Assembly (NCBI GenBank): GCA_038521345.1
Contig: JBCBKU010000009.1
Location: 41,358-105,357, forward strand
DNA: 64,000 bases
Direction of reading: 5' to 3'
Source of the DNA: JBCBKU01 sp038521345
Lineage (GTDB): Bacteria; Pseudomonadota; Alphaproteobacteria; Rhodobacterales; Rhodobacteraceae
Numbering within the stretch: the stretch's first letter is position 1; every line of letters begins with the position of its first letter. Both the position numbers and the translations under genes were made by a program. Shown here piece by piece: positions 1 through 8,728 of the stretch. The notes beneath the pieces were generated by a model. The model worked only from the letters and a program-made list of their open reading frames with translations. It was not told where the DNA came from and searched no databases.

Positions 1-440
1 TCTTCAGACAGGGATCCGCCCGTCCAAGGCGTCCGACTATCGTCGGTTTCGACCAGCGCGAACCCGTCGCCGTCGGGCCCGTCAAAGGCCAGAACCGAGT
101 CGCCGAAGCGCTCACTGCGGTCCAGCCCCTGAACCCCGAGGCCGGCCAGCCTGTCAGTCCATTGGTCAATGCTGCCCGGCGGAACGGCGAAGGCCGTCGT
201 GCCTACTTCGCCGACGCCCTTGCGGCCCGGCGCGGCCATGGGAAACGGAAAGTACGTCATCACTGTTCCCGGGCTTCCTTCGGCGTCACCATAATAAAGG
301 TGGTAGACGTCCGGAGCGTCGAAGTTCACGGTTTTCTTGACCCGGCGAAGGCCAAGCGTGTCGGTGAAGAACGAGTTGTTTTCTGCGGCACCCGACGCAA
401 GCGATGTCACGTGATGCAGGCCTTTGATCTGTGTAAGCAT
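1..440 (-). CDS. VOC-fold ring-cleaving dioxygenase / glyoxalase family protein (partial)
   Basis: Reading leftward from ATG at 440, the protein begins MLTQIKGLHHVTSLASG and continues open to the window edge, so the C-terminal part is missing. The opening LHHVTS motif, with a first metal-ligand-type His, and the following NNSFFTDTLGLRRVKK and DVYHLYYGD segments match the N-terminal vicinal-oxygen-chelate module of the MhqO/ring-cleaving dioxygenase branch of the glyoxalase family. Those proteins are about 310 residues long with two such modules; about 146 residues are visible. A strong GGAGG lies just upstream of the ATG. Family members act on hydroquinones or catechols, often in electrophile stress; the substrate here is inferred only. 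The neighbouring aldehyde dehydrogenase and peroxiredoxin would fit a detoxification theme. Confidence 0.8.
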   Translation of the reverse strand, partial: MLTQIKGLHHVTSLASGAAENNSFFTDTLGLRRVKKTVNFDAPDVYHLYYGDAEGSPGTVMTYFPFPMAAPGRKGVGEVGTTAFAVPPGSIDQWTDRLAGLGVQGLDRSERFGDSVLAFDGPDGDGFALVETDDSRTPWTGGSLSE

Positions 441-471
441 CTCTGCCTCCTTCAAATACGGTTGCAGCAGA

Positions 472-499
472 GATATCGCGTGCGTGATATTTATAAATA
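472..499. promoter_or_regulatory. AT-rich inverted repeats upstream of the VOC dioxygenase
   Basis: An inverted repeat ATATC (473-477) N8 GATAT (486-490) is followed by a perfect 12-bp palindrome TATTTATAAATA (488-499). They lie 33-59 bp upstream of the start codon at 440, in an AT-rich patch unlike the rest of the window. MarR-family regulators of quinone-stress dioxygenases use such ATATC/GATAT-type sites, but no regulator gene lies next to it here. The rest of 441-721 shows no convincing gene. Confidence 0.25.
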
Positions 500-721
500 C
501 TCGCAATCGCGCCCTTTATGTGCAAATGAGCACACATAGGTCATGACACCAGCGGCCAATGATGAGAACGCGCGGGATGAAGAGACAAGGAGGTAAGGCA
601 CTGCCAATCGGCAGCGCCGCCCATGCCCGTCCTTCAGGAACCGCCGCCTAGGTCAGACGCGACGCGAGGTCTGTCCGATCCAGTCATTCGATCGTCGGGT
701 ATTCAATTGACGAGTCTCGTC

Positions 722-2155
722 CTACTCGGCTGCCCAGCCCGAGATCGATTTCACTTCCAGATACTCCTCAAGACCGAACGTTCCGGATTCGCGGCTGTTA
801 CCCGACCACTTGAACCCGCCGAACGGTGCCCCGGCTCCGCGGGGGCGCCCGTTCATCTCGACCACGCCAGAGCGGAGCTGTCGAGCAACGCGGTTCCGTT
901 TTTCGCCATCTTGGCTTTGCACATAGTTCTCAAGCCCGTAGGGCGTATCGTTTGCGATGGCGATGGCCTCGTCTTCTGTTTCAAACGGGATCATGGACAA
1001 AACAGGTCCGAAAATCTCTTCGCGGGCGATCGTCATTTCGTTTGTAACATCGGCGAATACGGTGGGTCGCACAAAGAAACCTCGGTTGAAGCCTTCGGGG
1101 CGCCCGGGCCCGCCCGCGACCAGCCGAGCTCCTTCAGCAATCCCCTTTTCGATGAGCGCCTGAACGCGGCCGTACTGACGCTCGGACACTAGCGGGCCGA
1201 TATGGCGCCCGCTCTCATGGCCGCTGCCCACAACAGTTCTTTCGGCCGCTTCGCGGGCCATCTCCACCGCGTCGTCATAGATCGATCGCTGGACCAGCAT
1301 GCGTGTTGGAGAGTTACAGGACTGCCCGGTGTTGTTGAAACAGGTTGCCACGCCTCGACGCACCGCCTCGGGATCGGCGTCTTCGAATACGATGTTTGCG
1401 CCTTTTCCACCAAGCTCGGTCCGGACGCGCTTTAGCGTATCAGCCGCTGCCTTGGTGATCGCAATTCCTGCACGCGTCGATCCCGTAAAAGAGATCATGT
1501 CGATGTCCGTGTGAGTGGAAAGAGCGGTTCCGACTCCGGGCCCATCGCCATTCACAAGATTGAAGACCCCTGCTGGTACACCTGCTGCGTCGATCATTTC
1601 AGCGAACAGCACCGCGTCCAGCGGTGTGTACTCAGAGGGTTTGAGCACCATTGTACAGCCGGCTATGAGTGCCGGAAGAACTTTCAACGTGACCTGGCTA
1701 ATGGGCCAGTTCCAAGGTGTGATCATGCCTACGACACCAACCGGGTCCATTGTCAGGTAGTGATCTGCGGGCCCTTCCTGCCAAGACCAGCGGAATTTCT
1801 TGGCGGTATCGATTGCATCCTTGATATTGCCCGCGCCCGCTGCGGACTGCGAAACTTTCGAGAAATCGATCGGTGCGCCCATAGTGTGGCTGATGACCTC
1901 AGCCACCTCGTCTTCGCGCGTGCGGTACACATCGAGGATTCGCTCGGCCAGTGCGATACGCTCCTGCACCGGCGTAGCCGCCCATCCCGGGAAGGCCCGC
2001 CGCGCCGCGGCCACTGCCGCATCGGTGTCGGTCTGATTTCCAAGTGCGATCTGGGCGTAAGGTTCCTCGGTCGAGGGATCGACAATCGTGAACCGATCCG
2101 TGCCATGGGCCGGGATCCACTGGCCGTCGATAAAAAAGTCAGTGCGTTCGATCAT
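722..2155 (-). CDS. Aldehyde dehydrogenase family protein (NAD(P)+-dependent)
   Basis: A 477-residue protein of the normal ALDH length. ITPWNWP (residues ~140-150) and the glycine-rich ISFTGSTRAG form the coenzyme site. The general-base Glu sits in ELGGKGANIVFED and the catalytic Cys in FNNTGQSCNSPTRM. EEIFGPVLS and the C-terminal GGFKWSGNSRE motif are also present. The start MIERTDFFIDGQWI is chosen because AGGAGG precedes it; an upstream in-frame ATG would add 24 residues with no ribosome-binding site. The enzyme oxidises an aldehyde to the acid; the substrate is not evident. It is divergent from the peroxiredoxin gene. Confidence 0.92.
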   Translation of the reverse strand: MIERTDFFIDGQWIPAHGTDRFTIVDPSTEEPYAQIALGNQTDTDAAVAAARRAFPGWAATPVQERIALAERILDVYRTREDEVAEVISHTMGAPIDFSKVSQSAAGAGNIKDAIDTAKKFRWSWQEGPADHYLTMDPVGVVGMITPWNWPISQVTLKVLPALIAGCTMVLKPSEYTPLDAVLFAEMIDAAGVPAGVFNLVNGDGPGVGTALSTHTDIDMISFTGSTRAGIAITKAAADTLKRVRTELGGKGANIVFEDADPEAVRRGVATCFNNTGQSCNSPTRMLVQRSIYDDAVEMAREAAERTVVGSGHESGRHIGPLVSERQYGRVQALIEKGIAEGARLVAGGPGRPEGFNRGFFVRPTVFADVTNEMTIAREEIFGPVLSMIPFETEDEAIAIANDTPYGLENYVQSQDGEKRNRVARQLRSGVVEMNGRPRGAGAPFGGFKWSGNSRESGTFGLEEYLEVKSISGWAAE

Positions 2156-2332
2156 GACATCCTCCTGTCTCGATGAGGGCACGCTTGCAGGGCCTCGTAG
2201 CGCGTGCAACCCCGTCAGCGGCGGCACATATGCCGAAGCCGACGTGTGCGCGATGCAAGGTCCGCGGACAAGACTTTTGCGTCACGGCAAGGACGCATAT
2301 GTCACGTGGACATGGCCCAGGAGGACGAAACC

Positions 2333-2986
2333 ATGGCACTTCGAATTAACGACACCGTTCCCGATTTCAAAGCGCAGTCGAGCGCCGGTCCGATCCAATT
2401 TCACGACTGGATCGGTGATGCGTGGGCAATACTCTTCTCGCACCCCAAGGACTTCACCCCAGTCTGCACCACCGAATTCGGCGCTGTCGCACGTCTGGCC
2501 GAAGAATGGGCCAAGCGCGGCACCAAGGTGATTGGCGTCTCGGTTGATCCGGTCGAAGATCACACGCGTTGGATCGGCGATATCGAGACAGCGGCCGGTG
2601 CGCCGGTCCAGTTCCCCATTATCGCGGATCAGGATCTTGCTGTCTCCAAGGCATTCGACATGCTCCCGGCCGAATTTCACCTTCCCGGCCAGCCGACTCC
2701 TGCCGACAGCCAAACCGTGCGGTCGGTGTTCATCATCGGACCTGACAAGAAGCTGAAGCTTTCTATGACGTATCCCATGACTGTAGGCCGGAACTTTGCC
2801 GAGGTCCTGCGAGCGTTGGATGCCCTTCAGACAACGGCCAAGCACGGCGTTGCAACGCCCGCCGACTGGACCCTTGGTCAGGACGTCATCATTCCGGTGG
2901 CGGTGGACAACGAAGCGGCGAAAGAGAAGTTCGGTGAATTTACCACCGTCTTGCCTTATCTGCGGACGACGCAGCTTCCCGGCTAG
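2333..2986 (+). CDS. 1-Cys peroxiredoxin (Prx6 family, AhpC/TSA fold)
   Basis: A 217-residue protein of the 1-Cys/Prx6 branch, which reduces hydrogen peroxide, organic and lipid hydroperoxides in the cytoplasm. The peroxidatic Cys (~residue 45) lies in PKDFTPVCTTEFG. The GVSVDPVEDHTRWIGDIE and RSVFIIGPDKKLKLS segments are typical of this branch, and the long C-terminal arm agrees with Prx6 length. The start is supported by GGAGGACG upstream. There is no second resolving Cys in an AhpC-like position. It is transcribed divergently from the aldehyde dehydrogenase, across a 177-bp gap. Confidence 0.93.
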   Translation: MALRINDTVPDFKAQSSAGPIQFHDWIGDAWAILFSHPKDFTPVCTTEFGAVARLAEEWAKRGTKVIGVSVDPVEDHTRWIGDIETAAGAPVQFPIIADQDLAVSKAFDMLPAEFHLPGQPTPADSQTVRSVFIIGPDKKLKLSMTYPMTVGRNFAEVLRALDALQTTAKHGVATPADWTLGQDVIIPVAVDNEAAKEKFGEFTTVLPYLRTTQLPG

Positions 2987-3037
2987 AAGAACAGGGCGCT
3001 GGACCCGGCGCGTGTAAGGCACGCCGGGTCGTGGTGC

Positions 3038-4030
3038 TCAGGCTTGGGCTCGTGCCGTTCTCAGACGCCCAACGCCCCAAAGCGCGCCCAAACCACCGAT
3101 CAGCAACGGCAGACCCGCTGGTAGGGGAACAGGCGTGACCTCTTCACTGATAACGCGTGCGAGCTCTTGGTGCGCCGCGGTGTTCGGGTGGACACTGTCG
3201 AAGAAGAGCGTGGTCTCGGCTGCTGCGGGGCCGCAATAGCCAGAAACCGGATTGATGCATGCCCCGGTCACATCCACTTGGCCGATGGATGACGGGTTTT
3301 CAATGATGCCGGAAAATAGGGTGCCGACATCAACCACGGTCAAGTTGACATCATCGCTAACAGCCGCGTCCAGCGCGCCCAGAAGCGTCCCGTTGAACAA
3401 GTCGGTGGCGCCTGTTGCCGCCGCTTTCAGTTGAGCGCGGTCCGCGTCGCTCAGCGTCGGATCCAGTTTCGGGAGTTCCGCGAACTGGGGAATCTGACCG
3501 AAGTCCGGCAGTGTCATCACCACGATGTCGCGAACACCAGCCACGGGATCCGACGTGATCTGGCCAACAGCCGATGCGACGTTGTTAGCGGCCGCCACAG
3601 CCGTGCCGAATGGATCACCACCGGCTCCGAAGGCCTGCAGGATGTCGTTGGCCCCCATCCAGACCGAAACCAACGGCCGGTGGCCAAGCCCTGATGCCGC
3701 GTCGCCGAGGAATCGCGTGACCTGCGTGCCAAGATCGTCGATCGGTCCGGCTGGCGTGCGGTCGATTGCGCGGGCACCGCCAAATGCATAGTTCCGCGTG
3801 GTGACCCCCTCGACAAAGCCATTGGCCAGGAAGTCGCTGAATACAGGTCCGTTCGAGAACCGACCTTCGTAGTAGGGTGCAGGCGGCTGACCCGTTCTGG
3901 CGAACAGGTTTCCGTTGTCACTCAGGCTGTCGCCGATGACGAAGTAGCCTGAATAAGTGTCCGTGAGTGTCGCTGCATGGCCCGCAAGCGCGGAAAGCCA
4001 GACGGCAATGCCGAGTAAGATCGTTCTCAT
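3038..4030 (-). CDS. SGNH/GDSL-family lipase/esterase with VPLPA C-terminal sorting signal
   Basis: A 330-residue exported hydrolase. A signal peptide (MRTILLGIAVWLSALAGHA) is followed by the GDSL nucleophile block (VIGDSLSDNGNLF), GANDI (block III, oxyanion Asn) and SVHPNTAAH (block V, Asp-His). The C-terminus reads TPVPLPAGLPLLIGGLGALW and then an Arg-containing tail, the VPLPA-CTERM variant of PEP-CTERM protein sorting signals. The mature enzyme is therefore probably membrane-processed by an exosortase, which is not in this window. The start at 4030 is preceded by GGGAGGGG. The substrate is unknown; it is a monocistronic-looking gene convergent with the peroxiredoxin. Confidence 0.85.
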   Translation of the reverse strand: MRTILLGIAVWLSALAGHAATLTDTYSGYFVIGDSLSDNGNLFARTGQPPAPYYEGRFSNGPVFSDFLANGFVEGVTTRNYAFGGARAIDRTPAGPIDDLGTQVTRFLGDAASGLGHRPLVSVWMGANDILQAFGAGGDPFGTAVAAANNVASAVGQITSDPVAGVRDIVVMTLPDFGQIPQFAELPKLDPTLSDADRAQLKAAATGATDLFNGTLLGALDAAVSDDVNLTVVDVGTLFSGIIENPSSIGQVDVTGACINPVSGYCGPAAAETTLFFDSVHPNTAAHQELARVISEEVTPVPLPAGLPLLIGGLGALWGVGRLRTARAQA

Positions 4031-4256
4031 CAAGTGCCCCTCCCAAAGCAATTGCAAAATCGTATCCGCGCCTTCGGCTCAAGGCATGGGTGACCCAGCG
4101 TCAGGAACCGATAAAAACCAGAAACGCATCGTTCTCAATCCAGCAACGTATCGTTGACTTTGGCATGTCGGACTGGAGTGGCCACGATTGGATTGTGCGG
4201 ATAACGGGCACCTAGGATAGACGCCTGTCTGTGAGCATTATCCTGAGCTACCAACG

Positions 4257-4283
4257 AAAAAGCCCCGGCCAACGGCCGGGGCT
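4257..4283 (-). terminator. Rho-independent terminator of pnp
   Basis: A perfect 10-bp inverted repeat AGCCCCGGCC / GGCCGGGGCT (4261-4283, 3-nt loop) is followed, on the minus strand, by TTTT (4260-4257). It starts 26 bp downstream of the pnp stop codon. Confidence 0.85.
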
Positions 4284-4309
4284 CTGCAATTTGCATCGGG
4301 TTCGTGGGA

Positions 4310-6445
4310 TTAGTCGGCCGCTTCTTCCTCTTTCTTGATTTCTTCGCCTGTTTCCTGATCCACAACTTTCATCGAGAGGCGAACTTTGCCGCGGTCATCG
4401 AAGCCGAGAAGTTTGACGAAGACTTCCTGACCCTCTTTCAGGGCGTCCGAGGGGTGGTTCAGGCGCTTGTTCTCTATCTGGCTCACATGGACCAAGCCGT
4501 CACGCTTGCCGAAAAAGTTCACAAAAGCGCCGAAGTCGACGAGTTTGACGACCTTACCCTTGTAGACTTGGCCTTCTTCCGGCTCGGCCACGATCGCGTG
4601 GATCATGTCATACGCTTTTTGGATGGCGTCACCGTTCGGGGATGCGATCTTGATCACGCCGTCGTCATTGATGTCGACCTTGGCGCCTGAGACTTCCACG
4701 ATCTCGCGGATGACCTTGCCGCCTGAACCGATTACTTCCCGGATCTTGTCAGTCGGAACGGTCATCGTTTCGATCCGCGGTGCGTGGACCGAGAATTCCT
4801 GCGCGCCCGTCAGCGCCTTCGCCATTTCAGCGAGGATGTGCATCCTGCCGTCCTTGGCCTGGGCAAGGGCGGTCTTCATGATTTCGGGCGTTATGCCCTG
4901 CACCTTGATGTCCATCTGAAGGGAAGTGATGCCGTTCTCGGTACCCGCCACTTTGAAGTCCATGTCACCAAGGTGGTCCTCGTCACCAAGAATGTCGGTC
5001 AGGACCGCATAGGACCCGTCGTCCTCAAGAACCAGTCCCATGGCGACGCCCGCGACGGCAGCTTTGAGCGGAACGCCCGCATCCATCATGGACAGCGAAC
5101 CTCCGCAGACCGAGGCCATCGAGGACGAGCCGTTCGATTCGGTAATCTCAGAGACCACGCGGATCGTGTAGGGGAAGTCGGTTCCGGCAGGTAAAACGGC
5201 CTGAAGTGCGCGCCACGCAAGCTTTCCGTGGCCGATCTCGCGGCGGCCGGGTGATCCCACGCGACCGACTTCGCCGACCGAATAAGGCGGGAAGTTGTAG
5301 TGGAGAAGAAAGTTGGACTTGTAGGTCCCTTCCAGCGCGTCGATCATCTGCTCGTCGTCACCGGTGCCAAGCGTGGTGACAACGAGGCCTTGTGTTTCGC
5401 CGCGTGTGAAAAGAGCCGAGCCATGGGTGCGGGGCAGCAGGCCGGTCTCGCATACGATGTCGCGGACTTCGTCTGTCTTCCGGCCGTCGATGCGACGGCC
5501 CTCCTTGACCACGTCGCCCCGAAGAACGCTGCTTTCGAGCTTTTTGAGGGCCGAGCCGAGGTTCCCATCTTCGCGTTGCTCGTCCGTCAGCGCCGCGATG
5601 ATCGCGTCTTTTGCAGCCCCCACGGCCGAAACGCGCTCTTGCTTATCCGTGATCGCGTAGGCCGCACGCATTTGCGTCTCGCCAGCGTTTTTGACCGCAT
5701 CGTAGAGCGACGAGTAATCGGGCGGTTGAAAGTCGAAGGGTTCGCTGGCTGTTTCTTCGGCCAGATCTATGATCAGGTCGAGCACTGGCTGGATTTGTTC
5801 ATGGGCGAAGGTCACGGCGCCGAGCATTTCTTCTTCTGTCAGCTCGTAGGCTTCCGACTCCACCATCATTACTGCGCCTTTGGTACCGGCGACAACAAGG
5901 TCGAGCCGCTGCTCGGGGTTGTTGCGGAGATCGGACATGTCGTCGACGGTCGGGTTCAGGACATACTCACCGTCTTCGAAGCCCACGCGGCAGCCCGCGA
6001 TCGGTCCCATAAACGGAGCGCCCGAGATGGTCAGAGCCGCCGAGGCCGCGATCATCGCGACGATATCGGGGTCATTGACCAGATCGTGGCTGAGAACGGT
6101 GCACATCACGAGTACTTCGTTCTTGAAACCCGAAACAAACAGCGGGCGGATCGGACGGTCAATCAGGCGCGCAGTCAGCGTTTCCTTTTCGGTCGGACGG
6201 GCCTCGCGCTTGAAAAAGCCGCCCGGGATCTTGCCGGCGGCGTAGTATTTTTCTTGGTAATGCACGGTGAGGGGAAAGAAGTCCTGCCCCTCTCTTTGTT
6301 CTTTGGCGAATGTCACATTGGCCATGACAGAGGTCTCGCCAAGGGTGGCGATGACCGAGCCGTCGGCCTGGCGGGCGACTTTGCCGGTTTCCAGTGTCAG
6401 CGTTTCTTCGCCCCACTGGATGGATTTCGTAGTAACATCAAACAT
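4310..6445 (-). CDS. pnp: Polyribonucleotide nucleotidyltransferase (PNPase)
   Basis: A 711-residue protein, the same length as the E. coli enzyme. It starts MFDVTTKSIQWGEETL, with AGGAA nine bases upstream. Two RNase PH-like cores are visible (residues ~10-230 and ~315-545, the second with GSFLLHYNFPP-like and EITESNGSSSMASVCG segments). A KH domain with the IGSGGK loop lies around 560 and an S1 domain (KGKVVKLVDFGAFVNF, DGLVHVSQI) at ~625-695. It degrades RNA 3'-5' by phosphorolysis and is a degradosome component. In most proteobacteria pnp directly follows rpsO; here a LysR gene and an SbtA-like transporter separate them. The tail is acidic (EEIKKEEEAAD). Confidence 0.98.
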   Translation of the reverse strand: MFDVTTKSIQWGEETLTLETGKVARQADGSVIATLGETSVMANVTFAKEQREGQDFFPLTVHYQEKYYAAGKIPGGFFKREARPTEKETLTARLIDRPIRPLFVSGFKNEVLVMCTVLSHDLVNDPDIVAMIAASAALTISGAPFMGPIAGCRVGFEDGEYVLNPTVDDMSDLRNNPEQRLDLVVAGTKGAVMMVESEAYELTEEEMLGAVTFAHEQIQPVLDLIIDLAEETASEPFDFQPPDYSSLYDAVKNAGETQMRAAYAITDKQERVSAVGAAKDAIIAALTDEQREDGNLGSALKKLESSVLRGDVVKEGRRIDGRKTDEVRDIVCETGLLPRTHGSALFTRGETQGLVVTTLGTGDDEQMIDALEGTYKSNFLLHYNFPPYSVGEVGRVGSPGRREIGHGKLAWRALQAVLPAGTDFPYTIRVVSEITESNGSSSMASVCGGSLSMMDAGVPLKAAVAGVAMGLVLEDDGSYAVLTDILGDEDHLGDMDFKVAGTENGITSLQMDIKVQGITPEIMKTALAQAKDGRMHILAEMAKALTGAQEFSVHAPRIETMTVPTDKIREVIGSGGKVIREIVEVSGAKVDINDDGVIKIASPNGDAIQKAYDMIHAIVAEPEEGQVYKGKVVKLVDFGAFVNFFGKRDGLVHVSQIENKRLNHPSDALKEGQEVFVKLLGFDDRGKVRLSMKVVDQETGEEIKKEEEAAD

Positions 6446-6461
6446 GTATCGGTTCCTGTCT

Positions 6462-6486
6462 GGGAGCGCTCCCGGGCGGTCCCGGG
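6462..6486 (-). promoter_or_regulatory. Structured 5' leader of pnp
   Basis: The 12-bp palindrome GGGAGCGCTCCC (6462-6473) overlaps a hairpin CCCGGG-CGGT-CCCGGG (6471-6486), so the two folds would be mutually exclusive. They lie immediately upstream of the pnp ribosome-binding site. PNPase represses its own mRNA through leader stem-loops in enteric bacteria; the same role here is inference. Confidence 0.35.
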
Positions 6487-6676
6487 TCTCCCGTTTGAAT
6501 GGCGGCCCCATTGCCGCCGACCCCTTTGATCATCATCCCGGGCGCCAGGGTCGTGGCGCGTCGTCTCAGATTTCGGCGATTTATCGCAGTTTCGACGGGA
6601 ATGAAAGCCGCCGCGTGTTCAGCGCGAGCTGGGCATGGTCAAAGGCCTGAAACTGGTGATTGGCCCCGCATTTCGG

Positions 6677-7543
6677 TTAGCCATTGGCTACGGCGGCCTT
6701 AAGCAGATCTGCCAAGCTTGGATGCGGAAAGGATCGACGTACGGTCAGGGCATAGAATGCCTCGGAGACATCCAGTTTGAATGGCGCGGTACTAAGGCGC
6801 CCCGCGGCCAGTTCATCGGCCAAGACCACGGACGGCGCGACGGCGAGCCCGGCACCAGACCGCGCCAGGAGCCGGACCATTGCCATGTCATCGACTTCGG
6901 CCAGAATATGCGGCGTCACGCCAAGGCGGTCTGCGAGGCCCGCAAAACCGGCTCGGATGCTCCGTTCCGTCGGCAGGATTATTGGCTCTGATCTGAGCAG
7001 GCTGGTCAGGTCCGAGTGCTGAAGACGCTCGGGAATCCCGTGGATACTCACCGGTTGCTCGGAAATCCGTACGGCCAAAACGTCCGGAGCCATGGCCGGT
7101 TCAGTCGATAGAACGACATCAAGGGCAAGCGAGCGAAGCGCTTCTACAAGCGCACTTTCATGGCCCGAACGCAGAATCAAATTAATCCCGGCATCCGACA
7201 GCACGGGTTCTAGGAACCGCATCTGAAAGTTCCTTGAAAGTGTCGAAAGGGCCCCGACACGTAGCGGGGGTATTGCTGCTCCGGACTGGCGTATGGTGGC
7301 CACAAGCTCTGCGCCGGTCTCAAATATCCGGTCCGCATGATCGAGCGCGATGCGCCCCACCTCGGTCAATGTCAAGCTTCTGCCGGTCCTCTCGAAAAGG
7401 GGCCGACCCAACCGCTCTTCCAAATCCCGGATCTGAACAGAAAGCGCGGACTGCGACACGTTCAGCCGTCTTGCAGCTCGCGTCAAAGAACCCTCATGCG
7501 CCACTGCATGGAAGTACCGAAGGTGATGATAGTTCAGATCCAT
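6677..7543 (-). CDS. LysR-family transcriptional regulator (NhaR-like)
   Basis: A 288-residue LysR protein. The N-terminal winged HTH begins DLNYHHLRYFHAVAHEGSLT and runs through SQSALSVQIRDLEERLGRPLF (about residues 3-62). It is followed by a linker and a periplasmic-binding-protein-like effector domain. The LNYHHLRYF opening is typical of the NhaR subgroup, known for sodium/pH-responsive control of an antiporter. It is divergent from the SbtA-like transporter across a 94-bp AT-rich gap, so it probably controls that gene; the effector is unknown. Confidence 0.88.
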   Translation of the reverse strand: MDLNYHHLRYFHAVAHEGSLTRAARRLNVSQSALSVQIRDLEERLGRPLFERTGRSLTLTEVGRIALDHADRIFETGAELVATIRQSGAAIPPLRVGALSTLSRNFQMRFLEPVLSDAGINLILRSGHESALVEALRSLALDVVLSTEPAMAPDVLAVRISEQPVSIHGIPERLQHSDLTSLLRSEPIILPTERSIRAGFAGLADRLGVTPHILAEVDDMAMVRLLARSGAGLAVAPSVVLADELAAGRLSTAPFKLDVSEAFYALTVRRSFPHPSLADLLKAAVANG

Positions 7544-7570
7544 CGTTCACTTAAGTAGAACAAAAGCATG

Positions 7571-7588
7571 ATAAAGATATATTTTTAT
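7571..7588. promoter_or_regulatory. AT-rich inverted repeat in the LysR/SbtA divergent promoter
   Basis: ATAAA (7571-7575) N8 TTTAT (7584-7588) lies between the two divergent start codons (7543 and 7638), in the only strongly AT-rich stretch nearby. It could be a LysR operator; I could not fit an exact T-N11-A core inside the repeat. Confidence 0.3.
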
Positions 7589-7637
7589 TCTCTATCGCCT
7601 TGGCTTATCTGGCCGACATCCGACGCGGAGAGGGCCC

Positions 7638-8687
7638 ATGGACCTACTTTATGACATTGCTTCCACCATGCTGGCGCAGGTCCAGAAGCCCACGCTCGCT
7701 TTTTTGATCGGCGGCATGATGCTGGCCGCGGTGGGGTCCAGATTCGAGGTACCAGATCAGGTCTACAAACTGATTGTGATGCTACTTCTCCTGAAGGTCG
7801 GACTGGGCGCCGGCATCTCGGTGCGCGCGGCCGAGTTGATGGAGTTGGCAGTGCCTGCGCTTGCCGCTGTGGCGGTCGGAGCGAGCATTGTCCTGATTGG
7901 GGCGCGTTTCCTGGGCCGATGGCGCGGCGTTTCTCATATGGACGGGATGGCAACCGCTGGGCTCTTTGGGGCGGTCTCGGCCTCAACCCTAGCGGCTGGC
8001 ATGGCCATGCTGGAAACCGAAGGGATCGCCTATGAAGGGTTCATCGGAGCGCTGTATCCGTTCATGGATATTGCTGCGCTGGTAACCGCCATCGTACTGG
8101 CCCGCCTGTCAACCGAACGGAAGGCGGCAGGGGCAGTGCAGGGTGGAACGATGACCATGAGCGGTGGCCATGGGCCCGTACTAGACGTTCAGATGATCCG
8201 CACAATTCTTGTCGACACGTTCCGAAGCCCCGCCATTTCTGCGCTTGTCCTTGGCCTTGCCTTAGGGATGTTCGGGCGACCCGAGACGGTCTATTCGAGC
8301 TTCTATGAACCTCTCTTCCGCGGGCTTCTGTCCGTCCTGATGCTAGTGATGGGGATGGAGGCGTGGTCGCGTCTGTCGGAACTGCGGAAAGTCGCCCATG
8401 CCTATGTGCTTTACGGACTTGCCGCACCGATCCTGCACGGGCTTCTAGGTTTTTTCGCTGGGTTCGTCGTACATCAATTGACCGGCTTCTCGGCCGGGGG
8501 CGTGGTGCTTCTGGCCGTCATGGCCTCGTCGAGTTCGGACATTTCGGGTCCGCCCACCTTGCGCGCCGCGCTGCCTGAGGCCAATCCGTCCGCATATGTG
8601 GGCACCTCGACAGGATTGGGGACCCCTGTCGCGATCCTCTCTATCCCGATCTACATTGCGTTGGCAGACTTCTTCATCGGGCTTTGA
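7638..8687 (+). CDS. Sodium-dependent bicarbonate transporter family protein (SbtA-like, DUF897)
   Basis: A 349-residue integral membrane protein with about ten hydrophobic segments. The first half has KPTLAFLIGGMMLAAVG, MLLLLKVGLGAGISV and FGAVSASTLAAGMAM; the second half repeats the pattern (FRGLLSVLMLVMGMEAW, GVVLLAVMASSSSDISGPP). The two-fold internal symmetry and the SASTLAA and ASSSSDISGPP signatures match the SbtA/DUF897 family, whose cyanobacterial members are Na+/HCO3- symporters. GGAGAGGG precedes the ATG. No SbtB-like PII partner follows. The role (bicarbonate or another anion) is inferred from the family. Confidence 0.85.
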   Translation: MDLLYDIASTMLAQVQKPTLAFLIGGMMLAAVGSRFEVPDQVYKLIVMLLLLKVGLGAGISVRAAELMELAVPALAAVAVGASIVLIGARFLGRWRGVSHMDGMATAGLFGAVSASTLAAGMAMLETEGIAYEGFIGALYPFMDIAALVTAIVLARLSTERKAAGAVQGGTMTMSGGHGPVLDVQMIRTILVDTFRSPAISALVLGLALGMFGRPETVYSSFYEPLFRGLLSVLMLVMGMEAWSRLSELRKVAHAYVLYGLAAPILHGLLGFFAGFVVHQLTGFSAGGVVLLAVMASSSSDISGPPTLRAALPEANPSAYVGTSTGLGTPVAILSIPIYIALADFFIGL

Positions 8688-8692
8688 ACAAG

Positions 8693-8720
8693 CAAAAAAA
8701 GGGGCAAATCTGGGCCCCTT
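8693..8720 (-). terminator. Rho-independent terminator of rpsO
   Basis: On the minus strand AAGGGGC (8720-8714), an 8-nt loop and GCCCCTT (8705-8699) are followed by a run of T down to 8693. It begins 8 bp after the rpsO stop codon; the plus strand has no T-run, so it does not serve the convergent transporter well. Confidence 0.8.
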
Positions 8721-8728
8721 CTCTCTGC

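Noticed and set aside
5300..6529. Long open frame antisense to pnp (about 400 codons, plus strand)
   Set aside because: It is the reverse complement of a clear PNPase gene and has no domain or ribosome-binding site. Such frames are common in GC-rich DNA.
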